Origin: Symsagittifera roscoffensis
Taxonomy: Eukaryota; Xenacoelomorpha; Acoela; Convolutidae
Length of the DNA: 64,000 nt
Direction: 5' to 3'
Assembly (NCBI RefSeq): GCF_963678635.1
Contig: NC_087066.1
Coordinates: 54,950,312-55,014,311, forward strand
The notes beneath the pieces were generated by a model. That model was not told the origin of the DNA. It did not search any database and saw nothing but the letters and a program-made list of their open reading frames with translations. Positions within the stretch are counted from its first letter, which is position 1, and each line of letters begins with the position of its first letter. The translations under genes were made by a program, and so were the position numbers. This document shows positions 40,701-51,316 of the stretch, piece by piece.

Positions 40701-43700
40701 GTGATGAATAGACGTTGTTTCCATTTTTATATTTCAAAATTTATAAACATGGCTCAAGTTTTTACGCTAGATATTGACGGTACGTCGATAAAAGTGAAAA
40801 CTACTCAATTTTTTCAGAATAAAGGTAGCAGACTACATGGATGATCAGGCCGAGTTGTCGGGCAGCGACGCGGGCGAAGGCGGCTCGGACGACGAAGGCG
40901 ACTACGGGGGACTCAACCCCAACGAGTACGAACAGGATGGCCTGGACGACAACATCTCGGTGTCGAATGCGCAGCTGCGAGACGAAAACGGACGCATCCT
41001 GTTGCAAGATATGCTGAGCGAGGAACAGCGGGATCTGAAGTTGTTGCAGGAGTTTCTGCTTGGAGATGACGAAGAAGAAGGAATGCAGAGGATCAGACAG
41101 TTCAAGTGGAAAGATCTAGGTATGTGCCACTTAACAGATCCTCTGGGTTTGATTCACTTTGATGTATGAGTTTCTTGGTTCTGAAACTTAGAAGTATCAA
41201 GGCCTAGCTTATTTATCTGGCATGAACATTGGGGTCTGCACCGGTGGTTATTTGTTTTATTTTGATGTTAAGACATTGATTGTTGTTTGTTAATCTGCTG
41301 CTAAGTCATCTGCATTTCATTAATGGGGCAAATCATATGAAGATGTTTTTTCCGGCTTCTTACTAAGGAGCAGGAAGGAACAGGTGACTCTGGCGTGGGT
41401 GTTTTTTTTTCCAGTCGACAGGTAACTCAAAGAAAGCTCGCAGGGGGTCAAGTTTGATATCCTATCACATCCCTCTCAGTCGTAATTCGGGCTCTAAAAA
41501 GAAACATGAATTTTGAGGTGAACGTCGAGGAAGACATGAATTTTCCGGTCTTCAGACTCATTTATGGTATGACTGTCGCGGAGGCTGAGTTTCCAATCTA
41601 TTGCAATTTTTACAGCTTTTGATCTCATTCCTTGCCCTGTTATGAAATAAAAAAATATAGAAAATTTAGGGGGGGGGGAAGTCAAAATTTTTTGAAAATT
41701 ATTTGAGAAAAAGTTCAATTTTTTAAATTTTTGCCTAGCTTTCAAAGTTCATTACAACAATAAGCGTGGTCGGAACTTCTGCGGTTTCGAAATAACCGCA
41801 GCCATCCTTTGATTTTGCAATATTTGCAGATGAGAACGACGGATCTCTCTTGTTCCACAGCAATGATGACTCGGACGACGAAATGGACTTGGGTGGTGGT
41901 GTTAGTGATCTACTTGATCCGAATGCCAAGGCAGAATTTATGAGCAGTATGGCAGCCGCACTTGGCGCTGTCCAGGACATCTCGGAACAATCGGGATCCA
42001 AGGCCAAAGCCAGACTGGAGTTATCCCAGTGGCTGCAGTCGGAACATGCTGCCGTCCAGATGCAGAATCATTACGAAAAACAGCTCCAGAGTTCCCAGTC
42101 ACAATTGGCGTGTTCGAATATCACAAAACTGAAGTTCAAGTCTACCTCTTCGCTTATTGCTGCGCGCTCCACAAATATCGTTGAAGATATTGGTTAGAAA
42201 TTATGTTTGCTTTAAGTGTTTTTTGGATATGTATATGTCACGTTAAGTGTCAAAATACTAGTGATTACGGTAATGATTTTATGGAAAGCGTTTTTATACA
42301 TTTGTTTCAGTTAGTTTCAATTCGTTTTTATATATACAGTTGTTTCAGTTAGTTTCAATATTTAAATCAGATAATTGTGGTTTATTTAGGGGCCAATCAA
42401 AGTGTTCTCGGCGGCACTGAGTCCACTGATCCGAAGAGCGCGTCCAATCTCTTTTCCAAGTCAACAGTACCTGCAGAATGGAATAGCATGCCAATCGACC
42501 ACTATTTCAAACGAAGGGGATCAAAGCTGTCTTCAGAGGCACTTGTAAGAACATTTCTTGTCTTGTTTTTTGCTATGTCTAGCTTGATTCAAATATGAAA
42601 ACCTGAATTTTTCACAATGATGAATGTTTACCATTGCGATAAGCAAGGTTATTGCAATCGGGTACTAGGCTTTTCCCCCGTAAATAACTTAGTGAACAGG
42701 ACTCGCCTCCTGGATCCTGGACTCATTCATCCACTAGGCCTTTCTGTTGCTACAGAGATATTTAGAGCATGTTAGCATTTCAAATATACGGCCTATTCGA
42801 AATATGTTTTTTTTTTTCATGTTGGTTGCAATTTTACCAACTCGATTTGTTAAAACTTCATTTCAACCTTTTCTTTTTTCTCTAGGAGGTTTCTGCCTAA
42901 GAACCTAAGTTCAAAAGGTTTCTGCATATTTTATATCGGCTTAGTGGCCCCATATGGCATCTTATGATGAGCGAAAAAAATTTTGTGTGCGTTTCGAGGA
43001 GGATGAGATTAAACAATTTTTTAGTTTTGAATTAGTTTCCGATTTTTATGTGTATTTTTTTCGGCTACAAGGGTTTCTGCTCTGACTTTTTTAACGCCTG
43101 TTAAGTTTTCCAATGCTAAATTTTTACATTCTTTTGTATTAGCTTTTTATGGTTTCTGGAGTAGATCAAGTTTTTTCGACTTATCTTAAACTTTTCGATA
43201 ATTTTGACTTTTTTTGATGTTTTTTCGACCATTTTTTTTCGAGTATTGCATCGTTAGTGGTTGAAGCTCAGCTTCGCCTCTGTGATGAAATTAATGCGGT
43301 AGATGGATCTTTTGACGCTCGTAAAGTTTCTTATTTTTGATAAGAAAGGAAAATTTACATACAGACAGCTAAATTTTTTGTCAACAGACTGCTATATTTT
43401 TTGGAGATCGAGTGTTTGTATGGTCAAACTTGGAATTCTGTCTAAATGGTTGTTAAAGAGATTGATGCTTAAAAATTTGGGCTCTGAATTTCTATTTATC
43501 GGATTGGGAACTCCACAAAATCGGTTCTTCGTCTTTCAGTTCCGACACAGTTCAATGCTGAAGAGTGCAGCTGTGAGATTGACACAATTAGCCGACAAAA
43601 TGAGAGAAAAGTCAGGTGCTTCGAAAGCAGGCGGGGGAACACAAAGTGGACTAAAGAGTAGCAGCAGTGTGATGCAGCCGGCAGTAGACACGAAGAATAT

Positions 43701-44822
43701 GGTGTTCAAGAGGAAAGAGATGCCACCTAGTGATGTTGCAGGGGACAGTAGGCAGCCAGCAGATGCGACCGCGAAGACGAAAAATGTGAAGCGAAAGTCA
43801 ATGGTGAGTGTATAGAGAATTGGAAACAGCTGGAACAGCAAATGACCTATTTCAGAAAGTTTTTGCATGCTAACGCTGAAGTTTCAGACAGAAAGTATGT
43901 CTCAAGGTTACCTAAATTGTCAAATTTGCATGAAAAAAGTGCTCAAAATTGACAGATTGCTCTTTTCAAGATCCGATGAACGTAGTTCAGATTCTTATAT
44001 AGGTCGCGATGATTTTTTTTCGTTTTTCAGGAAAAGTTAAAGTTTGTTCAGGCTCGAATTCATTTTTTCGAGGTTTGCTTTTTGATTTCTTAAGTTCAGT
44101 TCTTTGCCTTAAATAGAAAAGGAAGGCAAGCTCAATTATCGAACAGAAAAAGGGCACAGGTCACGAAAAACGTGATCAACTTCGAAAATGGAACTTTATT
44201 TTCAGATTTCCCAGCGAAGTTTTACTTATTGATCCAGTTTTTTCAAATTGGGTTAAATTTATTTTAAAAAGTATTAATCATAAATTGTCCTTGAAATTCA
44301 AAAAGAGTTAAGACCATATATTTTCAATTCGCAAGCTGAAGTCTTTTCTAAAACTTGATTGACTTCTGGTTTCGAAAGTGGAATTTAATTTACAGATTTC
44401 CCAGCGGAATAAAGAATTTACTTATTGATCTAATTATCTCAAATTTTGTTATTTTTATCAAAAAATTGACGATCATAAATTGTTCTAAAGATTCAAAGAG
44501 CTTTAGGGGCATCTATTTTTCTGTTTGATTGCGTTCATTGACTATTTTCCAACTGTCTGTTGGCTATGTCCTTGTTTTTATAACGAAACAAATTTAAGAA
44601 TTTTCCGCTTCAGATTGGCCCTTTATTAGCGTCTTAAGTGAAATCTAGGATTGTTTGTTTAGAACTTGCTTTTCCCTGCCTTAACTAATTTTGCATAAAA
44701 ATTCTCTGTTTCAGCACGATTCAACTTTGACCAACGGAACACCACTGATGAAACACGCTAAACTCGATATTGGAACGAGACTCAGAGCTGCAAAGTCATT
44801 CATTTTAGACAATTTAGATTAG
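28783..44822 (+). CDS. CLSPN: Claspin, DNA replication checkpoint mediator, 18 exons
   Basis: Exons: 28783-29146, 29445-29916, 30286-30446, 30796-31035, 31310-31514, 31903-32047, 32432-32583, 33432-33764, 35674-35841, 36206-36354, 36907-37267, 37550-37689, 40423-40576, 40818-41119, 41830-42192, 42390-42544, 43540-43803, 44715-44822. All junctions are GT/AG with matching phase and sum to 1412 codons including stop (human claspin is 1339 residues). Claspin bridges ATR-activated forks to CHK1 and supports fork speed. Diagnostic parts: MKLHSESQR near residue 115, long Glu/Asp tracts, a CHK1-binding motif DIGFLCSGNF near 670, a second, altered one (DELAMLCSAPF) near 720, and the conserved C-terminal block with DYMDDQAELSGSD and RQFKWKDL near 1020-1115. 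The second motif lacks the Gly after Ser. Introns carry SINEs, R1 repeats and a DNA transposon. Confidence 0.93.
30731..30746. repeat. Recurrent hairpin GCGAAGCTCCGCTTCG before claspin exon 4
   Basis: A perfect short inverted repeat (GCGAAG/CTTCGC arms) 50 bp before the exon at 30796. The same or a one-base variant occurs at 34739-34754, 35626-35642 (31 bp before the exon at 35674) and 43263-43277. In the copy at 34739 it forms the 3' end of SINE R2. Confidence 0.8.
31660..31805. repeat. Dispersed repeat R3 in a claspin intron
   Basis: The strings TTTTTTAGGTTGACTAAATTAATTTTCC and CCTGTTTTGGCC in this intron parallel AGGTCGACCATATTGATTTTCC and CCTGTTTTGGCC at 57390-57440 and 58796-58846 (only the first 20 bases of each are distinctive). 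Function unknown; the copies are strongly diverged. Confidence 0.55.
32880..33230 (+). repeat. SINE-like repeat R2, copy 2
   Basis: Same landmarks as the copy at 25440: AACTCGCAAATAAAAGTG, AATTTCATAGCAT, a tRNA-like part ending in GGTTTGAGTCCGAGG (B-box), TTTTTGTCGTGTTCTCGC. It lies in the claspin intron between 32584 and 33431. Confidence 0.75.
33345..33412 (+). repeat. tRNA-like sequence immediately before claspin exon 8
   Basis: GGGTCAGTGGAG resembles an A-box and GTGGTTTGAATCCCG a B-box, 20 bp before the exon at 33432. It is probably another SINE head; arms do not fold into a confident tRNA. Confidence 0.4.
33855..34310. repeat. Dispersed repeat R1, copy 2
   Basis: Starts CATGAACGTAGTGAAAGC and carries GAAAAGGAAGGC, GCGAAAAACGTGGAG, AATCATTAATTGCTCTGG and ends near CAATTGGCTATTC. 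It is followed directly by a SINE R2 copy at about 34425. Confidence 0.75.
34425..34770 (+). repeat. SINE-like repeat R2, copy 3
   Basis: AACTCGCAAATAAAAGTG, AATTTCATTGCATCTG, tRNA-like GGCTGAGGTGTTAGTGCG with B-box-like GCAAATCGAATTTG, then GTCGTGTTCTCGC and the terminal hairpin GCGAAGCTCAGCTTCG at 34739-34754. This copy best shows head, tRNA part and hairpin tail together. Confidence 0.75.
34918..34985 (+). repeat. tRNA-like sequence with A- and B-box
   Basis: TGGCCTAGGGGTAAGGC (A-box) and GGGTTTCGAGTATCGG (B-box) lie at tRNA spacing and are followed by a T-run (GTTTTTTT), a polymerase III terminator. The acceptor stem is not convincing, so I call it tRNA-derived rather than a tRNA gene. 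Confidence 0.5.
35275..35565. repeat. Dispersed repeat R1, copy 3 (internally deleted)
   Basis: Contains ACTCTTATATAGGTCGCGAT, then jumps to TTTCCCAGCGAAATAAATAAA, TTGATCCAG, AGTCATAAATTG and ends CAACTGTCCATTGGCTATG, lacking the middle part of the family. Confidence 0.75.
37870..40292 (-). mobile_element. Decayed MULE-type DNA transposon inside a claspin intron
   Basis: Left end (about 37876-37994) is a string of short units around CTACCCTATACCA; right end (about 40182-40292) holds the inverted counterpart around TGGTATAGGGTA, so the element has long terminal inverted repeats built from approximately 20-bp subrepeats. Between them, on the minus strand, are remnants of a transposase. Element length is about 2.4 kb. 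It lies in the intron between claspin exons at 37689 and 40423 and, being intronic and antisense, leaves the claspin frame intact. Confidence 0.7.
38613..39667 (-). pseudogene. MULE-type transposase remnant
   Basis: Two minus-strand open pieces. 39667-39227 (146 codons) includes KTIKVFPIQFYQLCTIH and YAQLPNKKEHTY, the pattern of the MULE transposase core as found next to FLYWCH-type zinc fingers. 38861-38613 includes PLWNHSEEAA and TTNAVEGWHLG, the conserved C-terminal TNN-x-E-G-W-H motif of these proteins. The part between them contains stops and frameshifts. It is not functional; it would have catalysed cut-and-paste transposition. Confidence 0.75.
43970..44590. repeat. Dispersed repeat R1, copies 4 and 5 (nested or tandem)
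   Basis: First copy from GATGAACGTAGTTCAGATTC to about 44340; a second partial copy starts near 44350 (TTCGAAAGTGGAATTTAA) and ends CAACTGTCTGTTGGCTATG at about 44570. It lies in the last claspin intron. Confidence 0.75.
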
Positions 44823-45255
44823 AAATATATTGTTCGTATAATCAATGATTTGGGAGAAAATACTGCTTTACTTGTTTTTGATCAGTTGTTTGTTTGATTG
44901 TTGTACTGTGAGTAAATTAGAATTTCCACTACTAGAAATTGTTCTGTGAAGCTTTAAATTTTTTCTATTGTTTTATCAATTTTGTTGGACTCACAATTTT
45001 AATTTTTGTCTGTATTTTTTTTCCAACCTGTAAGAGAAAACAGCTGTGATAGCTTAAGATGAGTTTGGGGAAATCAAAACAACCTGAGCAAGTTGATTTA
45101 ACTTGGGTTTTGAGTGCTACAAATATTTTAATTGTAAAGAAAAATTACTTACTCAGCTAACAAATTTTTCTCATACAACTAGTGTGCAATGAGTTAGAAA
45201 TCAATCAGAGATGTTTCGACGGTGACAGCAAGTTGAGTTTTTTTCAGAGAAAATA
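44823..45255 (+). other. Short claspin-TK intergenic region without a polyadenylation signal
   Basis: 433 bp between the claspin stop and the TK start. No AATAAA or ATTAAA is present. It ends with the acceptor-like GTTTTTTTCAG 8-9 bases before the TK ATG. The arrangement resembles an intercistronic region resolved by trans-splicing, although a promoter with a short leader is also possible. Confidence 0.5.
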
Positions 45256-48248
45256 ATGTCCAATAAAGGACAAATTCAGGTCATTTTTGGGCCAATGTTT
45301 TCTGGAAAGTCGACAGAATTAATTAGAAGAGTGAGACGCTTGGCAATTGCGCAGTCATCCTGTTTGGTGATAAAGTATGCAAAAGATACTCGGTATGAAA
45401 AAGAAATGCTAGCAACTCACGACAATAGCACAATGGCGGCTGTCGCGGTCACCAAACTGAGCGAAATCGAAAAGTTATCCAAAAGTTTCTCTGTTATTGG
45501 TAAGTAAAAAGAATTGATGAGGCTGTTTGAGCTAAAAAAACGATTTGCAGAAAAAGTAACCAGTTGATGTGCAAGTAGCACAAGGATCCGAACACAGTTA
45601 CCATTTGAGGAAAAAAAACTAAAAACATAGTTTTTTTTCAATTCTAAAAACATCAAATTTTTAAAACGTCAAATCGAAACAAGGATAGCCAGAGTCAATG
45701 CAAGTAGCACATAATGCGCCTTCTACACTGATTCAAGAATAACTGTCTGACGACTATAAATAGTGAAGACTCGCGGTTTCAGGCAAACTTTGTTCAGACT
45801 ATCGGTTTGACTTTTGATTTTTGTCTGAGTTCAGTTTATTTCCTTTGATTAGAAGTTTTTTTTTCTAATCTAAGTTGCAAATAAAAGTGCCATTTAGTGG
45901 CATTTTTGGTTTATTTCAATTTAAGCCTATTTAAGAATAATCAATTTAAAAGGATATATTGCTGCTTTATTTTTGGCTAGTGTTAAATCCTGTTTGAAAA
46001 AAAAAACAGGTATTATAAAAGTATATGGTTTTTGTTGGTTTTTTTTCGCGACGCTTTGTAAAATTTCAGCACCTTTTGAGAAATTTCAATTTTTATCAAA
46101 AAAAATACTGAACCATTTTTCATAAAATTGTACCGATGGAAAAATTGGCTGCTTTTCTTTGCGCTTACATTTTTTGCTATACATTTTACCCAACGTTCAA
46201 GGCCTTCAAAAGATGGATTTTTGATCTAATTGTTTTTATTTTTTTTTATTTTCTAAGATATTAAATGCCCAAATCTGAGATAGTTTCAATTTAAAAAAAC
46301 TATGGGGATATCCATCCCCTTCTCAAGCGGCTATTCCCTAAATTTGGTTCAACAATTGTTATCGGCTCAAACAACCAAATAAGTTGACATTTTGTTAACT
46401 TTTGACCTCTCTCATAAGTTACCCTGCCAAATCGGATATTAAAAGTTTGACCGAAAAAAAGTCAGTCTCTTATGCAAATCTTCTTGAGCAAGTGACTCTG
46501 CCTGTGTTCCTGTGTTTTGAAAATAAATATGGCCTCAGAAAATTTTTGAATTTTTGTCCAGTTTTTGGAAAGTTAACTCTTTTTTTAAATCAAAAATTAG
46601 CCTACTGATTCTGAGGTTGGTAGCTCATACAAACTAACTTGGTGCTTAGATTTTTTCGCAATCTGTTTTACCCTATTTGCATGTAGAAAAGCTGATATGG
46701 ACTTTCGAAAAATCCTATCTTTGAAGTTTTTAGCGTTTTCGTAAGAAATTTCTTCACTATTCTCGAAAGCTACTAGCTAAATCTGATATCAAGGTTTCAA
46801 TCTAACAATCAGGGCGTGGACGTCTCTCCTGCATAAAAATTTGGATTGAAGCAAAGTCAATTTTTTGAATTTTTGATCGTTTTTGAAAAAAAAATTTTGA
46901 GATAAAGACTTCATTTCAAAGAGCGAGTAGTTGATTTCTCCTTAAAACAAGTGGATAATCCCCTATACAGTGAAATCACTAGCGTTTTGCGTAAAGTCCC
47001 CTTTTTGAAAATAAGGCGTTTCGTATCAGTACAATATATGATTAAATATATTAAAACAGGTGGATCCAGTATTAGCAATTTGATAGAAGCTGTGGCTGTT
47101 TTATTGATGGCCAGTGTTAGTAAATTTACAAAAGGTCGTGGAGCAGATGTGAGAACGTGGTTGGCCTAATCTCACCAAAAAAAAATTTCTTCAGGTGTAT
47201 TTACACGTGTTATAGTATGAACTCTCTTTTTTCCAACCTAAGTCGCAAATATTGTAGCGACGCTAATATGGCTGCGACAAAAGGTGTCCATTTAGAAGTG
47301 CTTATTTTGATGAATAACCAGCTATTAAGTACAGCCAATGCTAAGGATATTAACACAGACTATTATATTACAAATAGCTTATCAAGGTATCATGGATATG
47401 TAGTGTAGAGGTATGGAAGGAGACCTGCAACAGAATAAGAGGGTTCGAACCTGGGCAGGGTCGTTTGTTTTCAATGAACTTTTTCGTATACTAGTTAAAA
47501 TATGTGCGCTCTATAAATTGAGGTTATGTTAGTTGGTAGTTTTTTTCAAATCGACTGGTACTGCGTGTGTCACTTAAGAAATTTTGCAGACTCAAAGTTT
47601 TACTCATTCAGTTTTTTCCAGTAGCTTTATCGGTCATTTCTTTGCTTGTGTACTCTCGTATAATCTTATATTGTATAAAAGTTTTTTCATTTAATTTTTC
47701 GTATAGCGTATACAAAACACTGCTTCAAAGAATTCTTTTATCCATTGCATAATTAAGGATTGTGAGATTAATATGGTCTAAAATGAGCAGTCTTGATCTG
47801 TTTAGGAATTGACGAAGGTCAGTTTTTCGACGACATCGTTAGCTTTTGTGAGAAGTCTGCGAATGCAGGAAAGACCGTTATAGTCGCAGCGTTAGACGGG
47901 GACTTCCTGCGACATGGATTCAACGACATTCTTAACCTGGTACCGCTAGCCGAAAGTGTCATCAAACTTAACTCAGTGTGCATGTTGTGTTATGGCGACG
48001 CTTCTTTTACTAAAAGAATCGGAACAGAAATGACGCTTGAGGTTATAGGAGGCAGCGACAAATATATCGCTGCTTGTAGATCATGTCATTCGAAGCAACT
48101 GCTTTCTCCTTTAACGCCTAGTGTAATGATTAATGGAAATCACACGCAGTTAAGAGATTGCGTTTTGTTAAATAAAGCTGACTTTGTCAAAAATTTATCA
48201 GAAAATAAGGAGAACATCCGAAAAACCGAATCAAATAGTTTAAGCTGA
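45256..48248 (+). CDS. TK1: Thymidine kinase 1 (cytosolic type II), two exons
   Basis: Exon 1 is 45256-45499, exon 2 is 47806-48248; GT at 45500 and AG at 47804-47805 join in phase 1 to give 228 residues (human TK1 has 234). It phosphorylates thymidine to dTMP with ATP in the salvage pathway. Visible: P-loop [18 protein letters not shown], the DEGQFF catalytic loop, AALDGDF, the lasso-region strand TLEVIGG, and the structural zinc pairs CMLC and CRSC. The C-terminal tail contains a KEN box (NKENIR), the APC/C-Cdh1 degron that in human TK1 limits the enzyme to S phase. The 2.3-kb intron contains old satellite-related sequence. Exon 2 has a downstream duplicate at 52019-52461. Confidence 0.95.
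45850..45990 (+). repeat. Partial SINE R2 in the TK intron
   Basis: TCTAATCTAAGTTGCAAATAAAAGTG, recognisable by its first 20 bases, then TGCTTTATTTTTGGCTAGTG; the tRNA-like part is lost. Confidence 0.45.
46250..46945. repeat. Diverged monomers related to the 425-bp satellite, in the TK intron
   Basis: Paragraphs with the pattern AAAT(C)TGAGAT or AAATCTGATAT, a C/T-rich TCCCCTTCTC or TCTCTCCTGCATAA, and TTTGAAAAA-type runs match the two half-units of the satellite in order but at low identity. They look like the ancestral, unamplified version of the repeat beside the young array. Confidence 0.5.
47398..47462 (+). repeat. tRNA-like sequence, duplicated at 51611-51675
   Basis: TAGTGTAGAGGTATGG as A-box and GGGTTCGAACCTGGG, a perfect B-box, lie at tRNA spacing. 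The acceptor arm is not paired, so it is probably a SINE head. It is preceded by CCAACCTAAGTCGCAAAT, as in SINE R2. Confidence 0.5.
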
Positions 48249-49784
48249 AATTTGTATTGAAGTCATGTTGTTTGAAGTTTGTGCAGTTATGTTGTTTGAA
48301 TTTTGCTTACCTAGTGTGTTTCAATGAAATGAATTTAAATTTTTTTTAGCCGTTCTGTTATAACACGAAGTTTTTATTTTTATAGACAATAATTTATATA
48401 GACGATAAAGGGCATAATTTTTGTCATTCAGGAAAGGATTTCTATTGCCTTATCAACGCCTTGAGCCAAAAATTTTTTACGCCTTGAGTTTCGGCAAAGA
48501 GGTCTCTGACTGCAGTTTTTCAAGCCGCGTTGGGCTTTTTTTCGTGGTTTTGACTATAAATGCAGCAACATTGAAAAATAACGTGTCCCTTAGTCTCATG
48601 AGGATTCTGTCGACTAATATTTTTAAACAACATAAAATCGGTCAGGATAACAGGTATTCACAAGTATTAAATGTTTTTTTAAAGTCCGAGTATAAGTTTG
48701 AATTTTATATGAGCTTCACGAATCATTAGTGATAGATATACTGCATTTGAGATTCAATTTCTAAACACGAAAATAGAAACTGAATTGTGTTATCTAGTGA
48801 AAATTGCTTTGCTTCAACATCTGATTTCACCATTTGGCTTGCAAATTGGTCTGCCAAACTGATTTGATTGTTTAGCAATTGGCTTAAAATATATACTCTA
48901 GTTAACCATTTAATTTTAGTTCTTAAGGAATAAATTCAAGGTTGCTTTATGCGAGGAAACCATGCTTGACTTTCGGCGCCACTCAAATCGCTTGAACACT
49001 CAATGACTAGTTTTTTTTGCGAGATTCGAGAGGTTTGAGCTTAGAAAACATGCATCTTACAGACTATAGTGGAGAGTTATTGTAATTGAATATTGCATTT
49101 TGGTGTACTACTTTGATGGCTAGTTACAGCAGCAACGTGTATTAACTTCTCATTTTCAATTGCGAGAGCAAGTGACTTGTAATCGGGAACAAGAACTTTT
49201 TTCCTCGTACACAGTTTTCTTACAGTTTTGAAAATTCAAATAAAACTACTTTTTAGTTCATGTGGGGTAGTAATAATTTTTTTTCAAATATAATTATTTT
49301 TAAAAGTGTTAATTTTTTTTTTCAGATTTGCGGTTTTCGTCCTAAATTCGATCGGCTGATTTTCAGTTTTTTCTAAAATGCAATTTGTTTTATCTGGTAA
49401 GTTAATCAAGCGTTTTTTCTTAAAAACTGAGGTTTTATACTTTTTGATTCAAATGATTTTTACGTATTGAAATTAGCTCTAGTTTGTTCATTTGCCTACT
49501 CTGATTTTTACGGTTGCGATTAGCAAGCGTCATCAAAACGGAATGTAGACTTTTTTCGGGTTAATAACTTGTATAACAAAATCAGTTGAGTCACTTATGG
49601 GTAACTATTATCTGGGTGGGTACTAAGTTACTATTAACTACTGGTTGGGTGCTGTTACTATAGGTTAATTTCAGGGGGACATAATAAAATTAACAAGTTC
49701 ATTTTTTTTATTAAACTGGTGTGTGATTGTCGGCCTTGTTTCCTTTCTCGATTTTTTTTTCTCGAAAGCCATTTTAGCGACTTT
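48249..49784. other. 3' flank of TK exon 2 (copied at about 52462-53995)
   Basis: AT-rich, no coding sequence supported; open frames of about 100 codons lack codon bias and are identical in both copies only because of the duplication. It contains a TTTAATTTTAG-type pyrimidine tract but no recognisable gene. Confidence 0.6.
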
Positions 49785-51316
49785 CAAAAAGGTTATCCAT
49801 AGAATGATCGCCTACACCCTTGTGTGCCTGCATACTACCTGGTCTCTTTTGACTGTTCGACTTTGTCTACAGCCTTCGAAAAAGTTTATGGGAGAATATT
49901 TGACCCATTTTTTTGGTTTTTCAAAAATTAACCTAGCAAATCTGATGTTTTTGTCTCAACGAATGAGCCCGATTTGGAAAGCTTCTCTGCATAAGCGGCT
50001 ACGTCCAAACTTTTTTACGCAATAATTTATGGCCCTCGCAATTGTGAAATTTTTGATTTTGTTTACCGTTTTTTGGATTTTGTTTACTTTTCTCAAAAAC
50101 TCAGCTCCCAAACCTGAGATTGTGAGTTCAAAGGAGATAACGGGTATTGAGAAGCTCCCCTGAATTAGCGGCCTCTCACAAATTTTTTTACACAAAAAAT
50201 TGCCGTCCTCGAAAAGGTTATCCATAGAATGATCGCCTACACCCTTGTGTGCCTGCATACTACCTGGTCTCTTTTGACTGTTCGACTTTGTCTACAGCCT
50301 TCGAAAAAGTTTATGGGAGAATATTTGACCCATTTTTTTGGTTCTTTCAAAAACTAACCTAGCAAATCTGATGTTTTTGTCTCAACGAATGAGCCCGATT
50401 TGGAAAGCTTCTCTGCATAAGCGGCTACGTCCAAACTTTTTTACGCAATAATTTATGGCCCTCGCAATTGTGAAATTTTTGATTTTGTTTACCGTTTTTG
50501 GATTTTTTTACTTTTCTCAAAAACTCAGCTCCCAAACCTGAGATTGTGAGTTCAAAGGAGATAACGGGTATTGAGAAGCTCCCCTGAATTAGCGGCCTCT
50601 CACAAACTTTTTTACACAAAAAATTGCCGTCCGCAAAAAGGTTATCCATAGAATGATCGCCTACACCCTTGTGTGCCTGCATACTACCTGGTCTCTTTTG
50701 ACTGTTCGACTTTGTCTATAGCCTTCGAAAAAGTTTATGGGAGAATATTTGACCCATTTTTTTGGTTCTTTCAAAAACTAACCTAGCAAATCTGATGTTT
50801 TTGTCTCAACGAATGAGCCCGATTTGGAAAGCTTCTCTGCATAAGCGGCTACGTCCAAACTTTTTTACGCAATAATTTATGGCCCTCGCAATTGTGAAAT
50901 TTTTGATTTTGTTTACCGTTTTTTGGATTTTTTTACTTTTCTCAAAAACTCAGCTCCCCAACCTGAGATTGTGAGTTCAAAGGAGATAACGGGTATTGAG
51001 AAGCTCCCCTGAATTAGCGGCCTCTCACAAAAAAATTTTTACACAAAAATATGCCGTCCTCGAAAAGGTTATCCATAGAATGATCGCCTACACCCTTGTG
51101 TGCCTGCATACTACCTGGTCTCTTTTGACTGTTCGACTTTGTCTACAGCCTTCGAAAAAGTTTATGGGAGAATATTTGACCCATTTTTTGGTTCTTTCAA
51201 AAACTAACCTAGCAAATCTGATGTTTTTGTCTCAACGAATGAGCCCGATTTGGAAAGCTTCTCTGCATCAGCGGCTACGTCCAAACTTTTTTACGCATTA
51301 ATTTATGGCCCTCGCA
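49785..51316. repeat. 425-bp satellite array, block 1
   Basis: Units beginning GGTTATCCATAGAATGATCG recur at about 49790, 50216, 50640 and 51066, a period of 424-426 bp. Each unit is itself a dimer: the half ending AGCGGCCTCTCACAAAC...TTTTTTACACAA parallels the half ending AGCGGCTACGTCCAAAC...TTTTTTACGCAA. Frames on both strands are by-products. Confidence 0.95.

Larger units (their letters stand above)
47103..51316. repeat. 4.2-kb tandem segmental duplication, copy 1
   Basis: Contains the 3' part of the TK intron, TK exon 2, about 1.5 kb of 3' flank and four satellite units. The second copy (51317-55528) starts where satellite DNA (CGCAATTG) jumps to TK intron sequence (ATTGATGGCC); ATTG is shared by both parents of the junction. 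Offset is 4214 falling to 4210 through small indels. Identity is very high by eye. Confidence 0.93.

Noticed and set aside
45400-45660. Minus-strand frame opposite TK exon 1
   Set aside because: It is a shadow of TK and intron sequence, with no domain or splice context.
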